DNA from: Batillaria attramentaria
Taxonomy: Eukaryota > Mollusca > Gastropoda > Batillariidae
Assembly (NCBI GenBank): GCA_018292915.2
Contig: JACVVK020000451.1
Span: 218,501-282,500 of the forward strand
Reading direction: 5' to 3'
Length of the DNA: 64,000 nt
Made by a program: the position numbers and the translations under genes. The notes under the pieces are model-generated. The model was not told the DNA's origin and ran no database searches. It worked only from the letters and a program-made list of their open reading frames with translations. The stretch's first letter is position 1, and every line of letters starts with the position of its first letter. This document shows, piece by piece, positions 10,801 through 19,679 of this stretch.

Positions 10801-13800
10801 AATGAGTCACAAGAAATCTATACAGGTGTAGGACAAAACTGAAAGTGCGTGCAAAACTAAAAAGAGATCCTGATAAATCTGAAGAACTCATCTAAAGCAC
10901 AAATCAAAAGACGCATTTTCACTCATTTTGTCCTCTTGTGTACAAGATCATCCACCTTTCATCCATGAAACTAGCAGCATGCAGACTGTGAGAAAAGTGA
11001 TACATAGAGACAAACATAGCAAAAAAAACAAAAAACAAGAGCAAACAGGGAAAAAAGAAAGAAAAACACAAGAAAAAATCAACCAAAACAACAACCAACC
11101 CCCCCAAAAAAAAACAAAAGAAGAAAACAAGAAGAACAAAGAAAGGAAGAGAGAAAAGAAGCGAGTGTAAATGAAAAAGCAACTAACCAGCGCCAAAGCG
11201 GCCTCATTGTAACGACGTAGGCTGGCCCCACCAGATTTAGGCGCGTTTCCCTGGCTGTCTCTGGTACTTTGCGCTGTTCCGCGTTTTGCTCGCACCACGT
11301 AGCGATGGAATGTCTTGTGAACCACTGCTTGGTTCCTAGTGAATGCAATATAAAAACATTACACTTACTCCACAGCAGGGGTAATCAACATGTTGAAACA
11401 CTAGAGCACTACACATGAATAAATTTGTATTTTTAAGACATTTTGGATGCTGCACGAGTTTCCAACTCTTACTTTTTTTTGGAAACGGGGGAGGGGGGGT
11501 GGGGGGGGGGGGTGTTACCCTGTATCGAAAATCAGGCAAGACTGATGGTTCCTTTTCTTATTGCAGCAAACACAAGTATCATGAAAGTGCAACATTCCCA
11601 CAAAACCAACTTTAAATCCAAGCAGACTGAATTAATCATGATATTTTTAGTAAGGCACAATCCCTAACTTAATAGGTAGGAATTGAGTTAACAAGTTATC
11701 TTGGAAAGCTGTCAGCACAAGGTTTGAACAGGACACAGACAGGTACAGAGGTAGAGGGAGCAACAAATGCACGTTACCCATCAAAAACAGCAGCAGCAAA
11801 GTGTCCACCAGCAAGCATGATGACAGCCACACGTGTGTAGTCGACTGCCTTACTTGCCAGGGACAGCAACTCCGCTTGTGTTGTGGGACAGCTCTGGTAA
11901 AACAAACCCCCAAAACCAAGTAAGTTTACGGACACAGCTGCTTTTCTTACAGTGTAGTAGAGGGGAAGAGCACATTTCCTACTGTGCGTGGGGATTCCCC
12001 TTTTCTGGTTCTCTTCCCACCACCTGTATACTTTCAGTTTGTGCCCCTATATATCAGAATCCAGCAAGAGTGAGTTTTTAAAAGCTCTCTCTATGCTGAG
12101 AGTTTTTCACAGTAAAATACTAACAAATGGTTGTTTTCCTTTGACTGACAGAAATGCGTTTTGCTAGTGCTGCACTTAGCTCGATCTGCATTTTATGTCA
12201 TGACTGAGAATAAAAATAGAACACTGGCGATAAATCAGACCTATGCAATAAGGCATGAGGGCCCAATATGGGGACCTTAGCATTGAAAGATTTAACAACT
12301 GCTGCTTTAAAAGATACAACATTCTCCATACAAGCACAGCTGGACAGGTCTGAAAATTTTCATATTTCTGCTTTGGAGAGAAGACGAGTGTTGACGACTG
12401 TTGAGAAGGGGAATATAGTTAGTATTCCCAATTAAAAACAGGTGTGCGTATTAGTACACTTAAAACTCTTAAACTGATGCACAAATCGGAGAACAGCGCG
12501 TCACCGGGGATGCAGGTTTTTGGTCTCCCTGTGTCAAACAGTATTTTTTCCAACACTCTCCCGGAACCTTGATGAACAAAAAGTGATCTGTAACTAGCAG
12601 CCGACACTAGCAGCATCGCATTACTGCCAATCCATTGTGCATAACAGACAGAATCTGATTGGCTTAAGCACGCTGGAACACTTTTTGTCCAATCATAATG
12701 CTCTATCTGGTTAACGTGTGGGTTCCTCGCCTTGCCAGTTCACTATGGTTGAAACGTTACAATTCACATACATCTCTCCTACTTGAATACTTCTGTAAAC
12801 AGCAACAACAAATGGTTTTGACTCTCAAACTTTTCATCCAAAAGACCATGGACCCTCAAAATTGAAAAAAGGACCCTCAAAAATGAAAAAAGGACCCTCA
12901 AAAATATGGAGAGAGGGTACCTGCAAGGACCCTTGTATTTTCGAATCACAGGGAACACTGAATATAGTTCCTGCACTATTTACATTGTACAAATTGTGTT
13001 TAATGCATCACTGTGACATTCAGTTCACCTTTTTATGGTACAAGAGACACCTGTAGAGGGAGACCAGCTGCCCATCACTGTTTCTCAGGAAGAGTTTGGG
13101 ATGTTTCCGCGTCGCTGCCAAGACGGCACTGGCCCCCTCAGAATCGCTGTCTGTGCTGTCCTGCGTGGACTTGTGTACACGGGCTGGGAGAGGGGACGGC
13201 TTGGGCCGCGCATCGTCTGTTTCACTGGAGGAGTCTGAAGAGTCGTCGGACCCGGAGATGCTGGAGATGTCACCTGGAAAAAAACACTAATAAGATAAGA
13301 TCAGATATACTTTCTTCGTCCCTCGACGGGAAACTGCGGTGTCTGCTCAGTCAAGACAATAAAATTTAGTTATGACCCGTGGGCCGCACACGCACACACA
13401 TGAATAAATGCGATCATCCATGCATGTACAAAAATTTCATGCTTCAGGTGCCGACTAAAAATCTTGTATGTAAAACATTCAGAAGAGCTATTATAATCAC
13501 AGGGATGGATGGATAACAATACTTTAGGATATAACAGTTAAGAACATCACAGTGCCATGCACCAATTACTAGCAAAAACTGTCTCTCTGGTGACGCACAC
13601 GCACCCCCACTTACCAACACCAACACGCCTGTCTCTCTCTCCACACACACAGAAGCCACCCCCCACCCCCCCCCCCCCCCCACCTTCCCACACACACTTA
13701 TCCACACCCTCCCTCCCTCGCTCTCAACAGGATTGCCTGTGGTTGTTATTTAAAAACATGACCGCACTTACCAGTATAAAAGAATTTCTGTACTGTTCAG

Positions 13801-16048
13801 TTCAGTGATAGGCATGGATGAAACATTCAAAATGCTACACTACGAACCCATCTAGAAGCACAGGCCTAGTAACCATTGCTAGGGTCCACAGGTGGTGCAG
13901 CTTCCTCCCCTTGTGTGCAGCAGTTCATTATAAACCTATCTACCAGTACAGAGACATAATACATAACATACCAGATAAGCTTTCAAAAGCCTCCTCTGTG
14001 ATCGGCTCCTCCCCTCGTAGTTTCTGCTTCAGGTTGTATCGATGCCAGTCGGATTTGAAATGGGCTCTCTACAACGAAGAAGAAAGAAAAACCAAAGTCT
14101 CATCAATAAAACAAAATTCCGGTATGGCAATCCTTGAAGTGGTTGGAAACTGGCAGAAATCACTGGGACAAAAAGTAAATAACTTTCTTCCTATATCAGA
14201 CGCTTGTTTAACAGCCCTCAAACCACTAACCTGTTCTGAACGACCAGAAAAGGTAACAGCGCAGCATCCACATGACATGCGTGTTGACACGGTGTGGGTC
14301 ACCTTGACCTCCCCTTCAACCGCACCTGTACAGGAGATGAGAAAAAGAAAATTCAAAGCAAACAAATGAACAAAAAGCAAAACTGTAAACAGCGTGATGT
14401 ATTAGCGCACCTGACTCTAGCACAGGTGTCTAACTAAATCAGGGTTAGGGTTCATGATCCCAAAAAGTGGTCCATGATCCGAAAGGAGGAAAAGTGTGTA
14501 GCATTTAGTGAGTAAGTGACAAAGCCACACATTATGTTAGGTGTGTCCCGAGGAAAAGTGTGTAGCATTTAGTGAGTAAGTGACAAAGCCACACATTATG
14601 TTAGGTGTGTCCCGAGGAAAAGTGTGTAGCGTTTAGTGAGTAGTGACAAAGCCACACATTATGTTAGGTGTTGTCCCGAGGAAAAGTGTGTAGCGTTTAG
14701 TGAGTAAGTGACAAAAGCCACACATTATGTTAGGTGTTGTCCCGAGGAAAAGTGTTGTAGCATTTAGTAAGTGACAAAAGCCACACATTATGTTAGGTGT
14801 GTCCCGAGGAAAAGTGTTGTAGCATTTAGTAAGTGACAAAGCCACACATTATGTTAGGTGTGTCCCGAGGAAAAGTGTTGTAGCATTTAGTAAGTGACAA
14901 AGCCACACATTATGTTAGGTGTCTGTCCCGAGGAAAAGTGTGTAGCGTTTACGGTTTAGTGAGTCAAGTGACAAAGCCACACATTATGTTAGGTGTGTCC
15001 CGAGGAAAAGTGTGTAGCGTTTAGTGAGTAAGTTGACAAAGCCACACATTATGTTAGGTGTGTCCCGAGGAAAAGTGTGTAGCATTTAGTGAGTAAGTGA
15101 CAAAGCCACACATTATGTTAGGTGTGTCCCGAGGAAAAAGTGTGTAGCGTTTAGTGAGTAAGTGACCAAGCCCACACATTATGTTAGGTGTGTCCCGAGG
15201 AAAAGTGTTGTAGCATTTATTGAGTAAGTGACAAAGCCACACATTATGTTAGTGGTGTCCCGAGGAAAAGTGTGTAGCGTTTAGTGAGTAAGTGACAAAG
15301 CCACACATTATGTTAGGTGGTGTCCCGAGAAAAGTGTGTAGCGTTTAGTGAGTAAGTGACAAAGCCACACATTATGTTAGGTGTGTCCCGAGGAAAAAGT
15401 GTGTAGCATTTAGTGAGTAAGTGACAAAGCCACAACATTATGTTAGGTGTGTCCCGGTGTATGCTCCTCTCAGTACATGTAATAATAAAAAAATAATAAA
15501 AAAATTAACAATTTGTTGTGCAGTTTGATGCATTTTGGCCTGATGTTAAGTGCTTCAAAAAACACTGCCCCTCCCCCCCCAAAAAAAACAACAACAAACA
15601 AACAAAACAACAACAACAACAAAAAAAACCAAATCTAAAAACAAAAACCAAAAAACCAACCAACCAACCAAACAAACAAAAAACCCAACAACAACCACCA
15701 ACAACCAAAACCCAAAACAGAACACCCCCTAAAAAAAACACCAAAACAAAACAGACCCCCCTCCCAACCCCAAAAAAAACCCCCAAGCAAACAAACAAAC
15801 AACAACAACAACAAAAAACCCACAAAAAAACAACACCCCCCTAGAAAAAACCCAACATAATAAAGCTTATGCACACCTTTAGTTGTGAAAGTAGCGTTGT
15901 CTGGCTCATCATCTTCAACACTAGGATTACAGGTGGCGATACTCAGGCTGGCCAGCAGCTGACGACACGGCTTTGTGTCCGACAGCAAACAGCTGGAGTA
16001 GCTGCTAACTTTTTTGCGTGGAAGCTTGTTCGCGGAAGACTGTGCCAT
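4530..16048 (-). CDS. ANKZF1: ANKZF1, ankyrin repeat and zinc finger peptidyl-tRNA hydrolase 1 (15 coding exons)
   Basis: Fifteen exons joined at GT-AG sites keep phase and give 842 residues; the human protein is 726. In order: C2H2 finger (Cys76, Cys79, His92, His98); VLRF1 peptidyl-tRNA hydrolase domain (about 204-365) with the family Gln of the GTAQ motif at 264; acidic then Lys-rich linker (419-499); ankyrin segment (about 508-528 and 656-707); charged coiled coil (722-781); VCP-interacting motif R-x5-AA-x2-R (779-789); C-terminal zinc motif (Cys807, 810, 828, 832). Known family role: it releases nascent chains from tRNA on stalled 60S subunits in ribosome-associated quality control, acting with VCP/p97 in the cytosol and at stressed mitochondria. 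All key residues are present and no frameshift or internal stop is seen. The ATG at 16046-16048 follows an in-frame 5' UTR stretch of the same exon; a non-coding exon further upstream is likely. Confidence 0.93.
4816..4968 (-). mobile_element. tRNA-derived SINE, family 1
   Basis: Complete minus-strand copy in ANKZF1 intron 14. The head GGGGAGCCGGGGTGGCCGAA is at 4949-4968, with a B-box-like GAGTTCGTATCCC, and the end is GACGTTAAACCCC. It lies in the same orientation as the gene. Confidence 0.85.
4969..5215 (+). repeat. A+C-rich tract
   Basis: Mostly A and C on the plus strand (AAC, CAA and AAAAC units) with scattered G. It directly abuts the SINE head and is non-coding. Confidence 0.75.
5772..5842 (-). 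CDS. ANKZF1: ANKZF1 coding exon 14 (VCP-interacting motif)
   Basis: Residues 782-804 plus two bases. It begins RALAAERRL, the second half of the VCP-interacting motif; the Arg that starts the motif is at the end of exon 13. Acceptor ...TTCACAG, donor GTCAGT. Confidence 0.92.
6178..6258 (-). CDS. ANKZF1: ANKZF1 coding exon 13 (coiled coil)
   Basis: Residues 755-781, phase 0 at both ends. A highly charged helix ends FLSLSDREK, matching the vertebrate FAALSDREK. Acceptor ...CCATACAG, donor GTAAGA. Confidence 0.93.
6259..6992 (-). other. ANKZF1 intron 12
   Basis: Mostly occupied by the SINE family 2 copy at 6512-6860. The donor at its 5' end is GTAAGC. Confidence 0.65.
6512..6860 (-). mobile_element. 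SINE family 2 copy
   Basis: Minus-strand copy with the shared blocks GGTACTCC, CTGAGCTGACCTTTCGTACG and TGAGAGAATGCGTG. The tRNA-like head (about 6800-6850) is degenerate. It lies inside ANKZF1 intron 12. Confidence 0.65.
6993..7091 (-). CDS. ANKZF1: ANKZF1 coding exon 12 (coiled coil)
   Basis: Residues 722-754, 33 whole codons. It starts [15 protein letters not shown] and continues as a Lys/Arg/Glu-rich helix, matching the vertebrate VPGPLTPEMEA segment. Acceptor ...TTTTGCAG, donor GTAAGC. Confidence 0.93.
7100..7390. repeat. Degenerate minisatellite in ANKZF1 intron 11
   Basis: Diverged units built on TCAGAGAATTTG and GTCAACA, roughly 45-60 bp apart, about six copies. They fill nearly the whole intron. 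Confidence 0.6.
7405..7516 (-). CDS. ANKZF1: ANKZF1 coding exon 11 (post-ankyrin segment)
   Basis: Residues 684-721. Contains [17 protein letters not shown] and [15 protein letters not shown], the most conserved C-terminal block of the Vms1/ANKZF1 family. Acceptor ...CTCTCAG, donor GTAATA. Confidence 0.95.
7517..7926 (-). other. ANKZF1 intron 10 with CA microsatellite
   Basis: Contains (CA)n at 7769-7827. The strong donor GTGAGT at 7921-7926 defines the end of exon 10 and splits a Lys codon. Confidence 0.85.
7927..8479 (-). CDS. ANKZF1: ANKZF1 coding exon 10 (ankyrin repeat, long Ser-rich insert)
   Basis: Residues 500-684, the largest exon. It starts with an ankyrin-like helix pair ([18 protein letters not shown]). 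A Ser/Gly/Asp/Glu-rich segment of about 125 residues follows, then the ankyrin repeat [20 protein letters not shown] and EAGCDPAV. The Ser-rich insert is longer than in the human protein and accounts for much of the extra length. Acceptor ...CATTGCAG. Confidence 0.94.
8480..8988 (-). other. ANKZF1 intron 9
   Basis: About 0.5 kb of largely unique sequence with a T-rich stretch at 8778-8815. No other feature seen. Confidence 0.6.
8989..9234 (-). CDS. ANKZF1: ANKZF1 coding exon 9 (acidic and Lys-rich linker)
   Basis: Residues 418-500. The acidic stretch [12 protein letters not shown] is followed by a poly-Lys/Arg run (KKKKKRK), a pattern also present in human ANKZF1 between the VLRF1 and ankyrin parts. 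Acceptor ...CAAACAG, donor GTGAAT. Confidence 0.9.
9307..9556. repeat. Minisatellite, about 28-30 bp unit, 8 copies
   Basis: Units of TTTGGTGCATTTTGGAAAGG plus GTGAGGGTG or GTGAGGATA, in ANKZF1 intron 8. The two unit variants alternate in a higher-order pattern. Length variants are read as Pro/His/Phe-rich ORFs in several frames, which are not genes. Confidence 0.9.
9557..9865. mobile_element. Two degraded SINE family 1 copies, head to head
   Basis: A minus-strand fragment at about 9557-9640 (CATCGTCC, CGGGTGATACCAAAGACAGG, GGCCAGTACAAATATTTG) abuts a diverged plus-strand copy at about 9706-9865 (GCTGGGATAAACGAGTTG to GTGGAAAAGGATGTTAGAAC). Both are in ANKZF1 intron 8. Confidence 0.65.
9938..10093 (-). 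CDS. ANKZF1: ANKZF1 coding exon 8
   Basis: Residues 366-418. Low-conservation, charged linker after the VLRF1 domain ([19 protein letters not shown]). Assigned by phase continuity with both neighbours and by good sites (acceptor ...CCCCAG, donor GTGAGA) more than by similarity. Confidence 0.85.
10094..10386 (-). other. ANKZF1 intron 7
   Basis: A short intron of mainly unique sequence with an AAAG run at 10310-10333. The donor is GTAATA. Confidence 0.6.
10387..10609 (-). CDS. ANKZF1: ANKZF1 coding exon 7 (VLRF1 domain, C-terminal half)
   Basis: Residues 292-366. Contains [20 protein letters not shown] and [18 protein letters not shown], matching the vertebrate SLFFGGKGAPL and RRPTFQELQRVLHKLT blocks. 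Acceptor ...TGTACAG. Confidence 0.95.
10610..11187 (-). other. ANKZF1 intron 6
   Basis: Contains an A-rich tract at 11017-11165 with interspersed C and G. The remainder is unique. Donor GTTAGT. Confidence 0.6.
11188..11335 (-). CDS. ANKZF1: ANKZF1 coding exon 6 (catalytic Gln of VLRF1)
   Basis: Residues 242-291. Contains [19 protein letters not shown] followed by [13 protein letters not shown]. The Gln of GTAQ (residue 264) corresponds to the residue known to be needed for peptidyl-tRNA cleavage in Vms1 and ANKZF1. Acceptor ...TCACTAG. Confidence 0.96.
11336..11777 (-). other. ANKZF1 intron 5
   Basis: Contains a G-run cluster at 11487-11513. The rest is unique sequence. Donor GTAACG. Confidence 0.6.
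11778..11893 (-). CDS. ANKZF1: ANKZF1 coding exon 5 (VLRF1 domain, N-terminal part)
   Basis: Residues 204-242. Encodes the core strand [18 protein letters not shown], matching the human CVVLMAAAGHFAGAIFQG. Acceptor ...TTACCAG. It joins exon 4 in phase 0. Confidence 0.94.
11894..13028 (-). other. ANKZF1 intron 4
   Basis: About 1.1 kb. A small tandem motif (GGACCCTCAAAAATGAAAAA, about three copies) lies at 12849-12906. No other element was recognised. Confidence 0.6.
13029..13273 (-). CDS. ANKZF1: ANKZF1 coding exon 4 (Ser/Asp-rich linker into VLRF1)
   Basis: Residues 122-203. Begins [20 protein letters not shown], like the human DLSSISGSEDSDSASEED, and ends near [13 protein letters not shown], like FLYAYRCVL. 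Acceptor ...TTTCCAG, donor GTGAAC. The ORF in this region with an ATG is in the wrong frame. Confidence 0.94.
13274..13971 (-). other. ANKZF1 intron 3
   Basis: Contains a C-rich and CA-rich stretch at 13590-13715 with a run of about 15 C. Donor GTATGT. Confidence 0.6.
13972..14068 (-). CDS. ANKZF1: ANKZF1 coding exon 3 (second half of zinc finger)
   Basis: Residues 90-122. [17 protein letters not shown] supplies His92 and His98 of the C2H2 finger and the conserved helix that follows (human HYKLDWHRFNLKQRL). Acceptor ...GTTGTAG. Confidence 0.96.
14231..14325 (-). CDS. ANKZF1: ANKZF1 coding exon 2 (first half of zinc finger)
   Basis: Residues 58-89. Supplies Cys76 and Cys79 in [16 protein letters not shown]; the human equivalent is FCSTCDQTF. 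Acceptor ...CTGTACAG, donor GTTAGT. The intron to exon 3 is only 162 bp. Confidence 0.92.
14488..15458. repeat. Satellite array, about 61-68 bp unit, 15 copies
   Basis: Units contain AAAGTGTGTAGCATTTAGTG, AGTAAGTGACAAAGCCACAC and ATTATGTTAGGTGTGTCCCG. Copies are very similar but differ by 1-bp insertions or deletions and by loss of a GAGT block. It lies within ANKZF1 intron 1. Confidence 0.95.
15560..15850 (+). repeat. A+C-only tract
   Basis: About 290 bp with almost no G or T on the plus strand (CAA, AAAC, CCAAC and C-run units). On the coding strand of ANKZF1 it is a T+G tract near the donor of exon 1. Confidence 0.9.
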
Positions 16049-16060
16049 CCTCTCTAGCAC
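15877..16060 (-). CDS. ANKZF1: ANKZF1 coding exon 1 with 12 bases of 5' UTR
   Basis: The exon begins after an acceptor ...TATTTCAG at 16061-16068; the ATG is 16046-16048 (read on minus) and codes residues 1-57. The sequence is basic at the start (ANKLPRKK) and Ser-rich, with no strong match to the human N-terminus, so the start is chosen as the first ATG in phase with exon 2. Confidence 0.8.
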
Positions 16061-16675
16061 CTGAAATAAGAAAAGGGAATTCACTCTCAGTAGGTACTGG
16101 TCAAAAACTTTTCTTAGTATGGGCAGCAATCACAGGCATAACGGTAAGCCTTTTCCCACAAACACCGACTGGGTGTTTTCTATACTGATCTACACTTGAC
16201 ACAATTGTGTACATCAGAGACATACAGAGCCATACATAGGCATAACTCTCTATGTATGTATGTCTCTGACATCACCTACTGTTTTAAGATTTCATTATTG
16301 ATGAACAGATCAAAACGAGATACGAAAATCCATAGCATACAGATAATGAGGGTGTCAAACTAAGTACAATGTACCCCGAGTACACTCACAGTGAAACGCC
16401 TGCTCTACTGAACACTGCAATGCACACAGAAATGAACACCATATTGAACGACATTTGGGTATTAAATCAAGTTGTATAAATCATCAGTTGAAAACTCCAA
16501 TGGACTAACTATATAAATTTACCTTGAGCTGTTGATTATTCAAGTAAGAAGATGCCTTAACACAAGCCATTATGTGAAAGTGATGAAACTTTTTGAGATG
16601 CGAGTCAAAACACCAAGGCACGCACTCTGCCAATGTTCGGTATGTTCAAGTTAGTGCTCATCAAACTGCACTTAC
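16061..16675 (-). other. Probable 5' UTR intron of ANKZF1
   Basis: The acceptor at 16061-16062 implies an upstream non-coding exon. A strong minus-strand donor GTAAGT lies at 16670-16675, so this interval is the likely first intron. Includes the short inverted pair at 16213-16270 (CATACATAG versus CTATGTATG). Confidence 0.45.
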
Positions 16676-17120
16676 GTGAGGTTTTCCTCGCCCTTAAAGA
16701 TAGTTGAGGTGCCGTTCTAGTACTTCTGTTTCATAACCACGTGGCAAGTCCTATTTTAAGAGCAAAAGGGCCGTCTATTTCTCCAACATCAGCAAGACAT
16801 GGCATTTCACCATGTTTCGGGTTCAGACTGCAACTTCCTGTCGAACACTTGGAGTGGTCTCCCACTAACTTAGCGTTCTCGGTGACTCACGGGATCCTTG
16901 TTGTGCGCTCTAGACGGACACTGATTAAAAATACACAACAAACAACGCTATATTCCTATCAAACATAACGCTGCGCATGACACACTAGAAATGGTTTAAA
17001 TTCACCAAAGGGTACATCAGTTTAAACAAATGCTAATGTTCAGATTCAGTCATTTTGGCCGGCAGTGCCGCCGGCGGACCGCCGCCCGGGGCCGAGGCTA
17101 GCGGCCGCGTCAGTCACGGT
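16676..17120 (-). promoter_or_regulatory. Likely ANKZF1 5' non-coding exon and promoter region
   Basis: Lies directly upstream of the GTAAGT donor and includes a GC- and CpG-dense block (about 17056-17110). No TATA box was recognised. The position of the transcription start is inferred, not seen. Confidence 0.35.
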
Positions 17121-17169
17121 CATAGCCCGTCGACACGCACCTATCCGGCATCTCTGCTACCTACCCCCA

Positions 17170-17222
17170 TGTCTGTCCCATCGGCATCACTGACGTTAGT
17201 GAGGCCGATGGGACAGAGATGA
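17170..17222. other. Hairpin with a 19-bp stem
   Basis: TCTGTCCCATCGGC pairs exactly with GCCGATGGGACAGA, and TCACT with AGTGA, around a 6-base loop (GACGTT). It sits in CpG-rich sequence near the ANKZF1 5' end. Confidence 0.7.
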
Positions 17223-17343
17223 CCTACCCACTCAAGTTTTTTCCTCCGGCTACTGAGCCTGTACTGTGCCAGCGGCCGCGCCGGCATCACGAGTGACTGA
17301 TCTTGACTGATCGGAAGACGGACCGTCGCACAGTTCACGGCAC

Positions 17344-17404
17344 ATGCTAGGCCATTCCTGTTCCAGGGGCCGCGCTTCTCTAGAACAGGAATGATGCTAG
17401 GCTC
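17344..17404. other. Second hairpin, CATTCCTGTTC stem
   Basis: CATTCCTGTTC pairs with GAACAGGAATG across a GC-rich loop. The outer ATGCTAGGC is a direct repeat, not an inverted one. Confidence 0.6.
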
Positions 17405-18349
17405 ACGATTCAGTTTTCACTGTTTTCACTATCACATGGCATGAAATTCAAAGTCATTAAAACACAGTGGCGATACTACGTCACAACAATCAGTGAGGTG
17501 GGAGCAAAAATACCGATAGTTGGTCCCAAAGTGGACAAATTACTCCACGAAAGGGACACGGTTGTGACTTTGAATGAATGAGCGTTCGTTTCGAAGAAAC
17601 TCATGAGTGCTATGAACCAAACGGCGTGTGCATATCGCCTACAGTCGCCACAAACTCGACCGGAAACGGCCGTTGCTCAGTGCAGAATTTGAAAATGGCG
17701 ACACACATCCATGCTAAACGCCTCAGCTAGCCAAAAGCGAACCTAAACTTCTGTTGCAGACGAGAACCTGTGTCCGTTACTTACTAATCAAGCCGCACTG
17801 GCATGCCTGTGAAGGCTTGTTTTGTCACTGGCTTTCTTCTTTCCCTGCCCTCGGCACACTATGAGGTGCTGACTGCTGTGTGGACAGTTAGTGTGGTGAG
17901 GTGGCGATTTTTGTGAGCACAGGTGTACACTGAACAATCCACAAAACAAGTCCATATCGAAGAAAGGACATTTTTACACATCAGTAAACTGTCCAAATTC
18001 GGTATTAAAGTTTTGAATTGGGTTATACAACTATTTGCTATATATTTCAAGTGAACACTTACCTACCACCCGAATTCTCAATCCTCACTAGACTGAGATT
18101 ATCTCTGCTTCCAGCATGACAAAATGACTGCATGTCCTGAAAACGCATGCACAGTTTAATTTGGGAGCAGATTATTTTTTATTTAGAACTAAATAAATTA
18201 CTCCCCTCCGCACACAAAACTTGCATTAGTATGACAAGTGCTCTAGGGAGTTAAACTTTTAGTCAGTTCTCTGTTTCTCATTGGAATGAAGTCTTTCTAA
18301 GACACTTTCTAAGACACGTGGGCGCCGAAATGTTCACAGAGTAGTGATG

Positions 18350-18392
18350 TAGACCCCCCCCCCCCCCAAAAAAAAAAAAAAAAAAAAAAAAA
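18350..18392 (+). repeat. Poly-C then poly-A run
   Basis: About 14 C followed by about 26 A inside the left arm of the foldback element. The right arm lacks the matching run, so it was gained after the arms formed. Confidence 0.85.
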
Positions 18393-18717
18393 GCAAGCCA
18401 AACATCCGCAGTGACTGATGAAAATGTCACACATGATTTATGAACACATACTGAAAGTAACCAGCTTATGCCCTTTCTGAACACAAAACTTTATTTTTCA
18501 AAGCCTTCTGTTTTTGAAACTATGTGCAATGCAATCATAACAAACTTCATCATGATGAATTGAAAGTAACAACCACAAGCGTTTATCCTACCAAAAAGGG
18601 AACTAAATCTTTTTCTTTGGCTCACTTGTGTAACAAAATGAGTCTATGTAATAACCCTCCGTCATCTGTTTGTGTGGTGCGTGTCTGTCTGTGTGTGTAT
18701 GTCCACAGTAAACCTTA

Positions 18718-19455
18718 ACATTGGCCTTTTCTCTGAATCTACAAACAGCAGAGACACCAAAATTGGCATGCTGATAGAAAGCCATAAGACTTTTCAAAAT
18801 ATACCATAATGATTGACCTTGGCCCACGGAAAGCTATTTGGCAATTTTTCTGTGGCATTTTCTCATAATCTAGAAAAGCCAGAGACATCAAACTTTGCAT
18901 GATTATAGACATTGACAACACCTTTACTGACATACTTGTATTCAGTGACTTTGAGTCAAGGTCAAGGCCATGCAAGCTGTTTTGCGGAAAACCTTTCAAA
19001 ACCATAACATTGGCATTTTCTCAGTAACAATGAATAGCAGAGGCACCAGACTCGGCACTCTGATAGAGAACCATAAGACCTTTCAAAACATGCCATAATG
19101 ATTGACCTTGACCCAAGGTCAAGGTCACAAAAGCTGTCAATTTGGAAATTTTACATTGGCATTTTCTCAGAATCTAGAAAAGCCAGAGACATCAATCTGC
19201 ATGATGATAGACACCTTTACTGACATACCTGTATTCAGTGACTTTGAGTCAAGCTCAAGGCCATACAAGCAGTTTTGCGGAAAACCTTCCAAAACCTTAA
19301 CATTGGCATTCTCACAGAAACAATAAACAGCAGAAGCACCAAACCTGGCTTGCTGATAAACAGCAGTAAGACCTTTTTAAAAAATACCATTTTGAATGAC
19401 CTTGAGTGAAGGTCAAGGTCATCAAAGCTGTCTCACTGGAAATTTAAAATTGACA
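18718..19455 (+). repeat. Tandem array of about 147-bp alternating units in the foldback element
   Basis: Five units, each starting near GGCATTTTCTCAG, in two alternating types (one with GACATACCTGTATTCAGTGA, one with ATAATGATTGACCTTGAC). Each carries AAGGTCA motifs. A diverged inverted set is at 19680-20090, on the other side of the central CA repeat. Confidence 0.8.
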
Positions 19456-19513
19456 TTTTCTCAGAATGTAGGGGTACCAGAGGCTTAATCTCGCCTGAAA
19501 ACAACTCATAGCG

Positions 19514-19515
<2 letters not shown>

Positions 19516-19573
<58 letters not shown>

Positions 19574-19616
19574 GCACGCACGCACGCATGCACGCACGCA
19601 TGCACGCACACACACA
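19516..19616. repeat. CA/CGCA microsatellite at the palindrome centre
   Basis: (CA)n followed by (CGCA)n; it lies at the midpoint of the foldback element. Confidence 0.9.
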
Positions 19617-19679
19617 TGCACTACCCAGCCCGATGCAGATTGCAGTCAAAGGCTCTGAAACAATGGCAGACTAGTCATA

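Larger units (their letters stand above)
14326..15876 (-). other. ANKZF1 intron 1 (between coding exons 1 and 2)
   Basis: Almost entirely repetitive: a satellite array (14488-15458) and an A+C-only tract (15560-15850). Donor GTGTGC. Confidence 0.8.

Noticed and set aside
13085..13273. 62-residue ORF at ANKZF1 exon 4
   Set aside because: Wrong frame; the frame in phase with the neighbouring exons gives the conserved Ser/Asp-rich ANKZF1 sequence.
14488..15458. CRISPR-like array
   Set aside because: Direct tandem satellite without unique spacers, in an intron of a eukaryotic gene.
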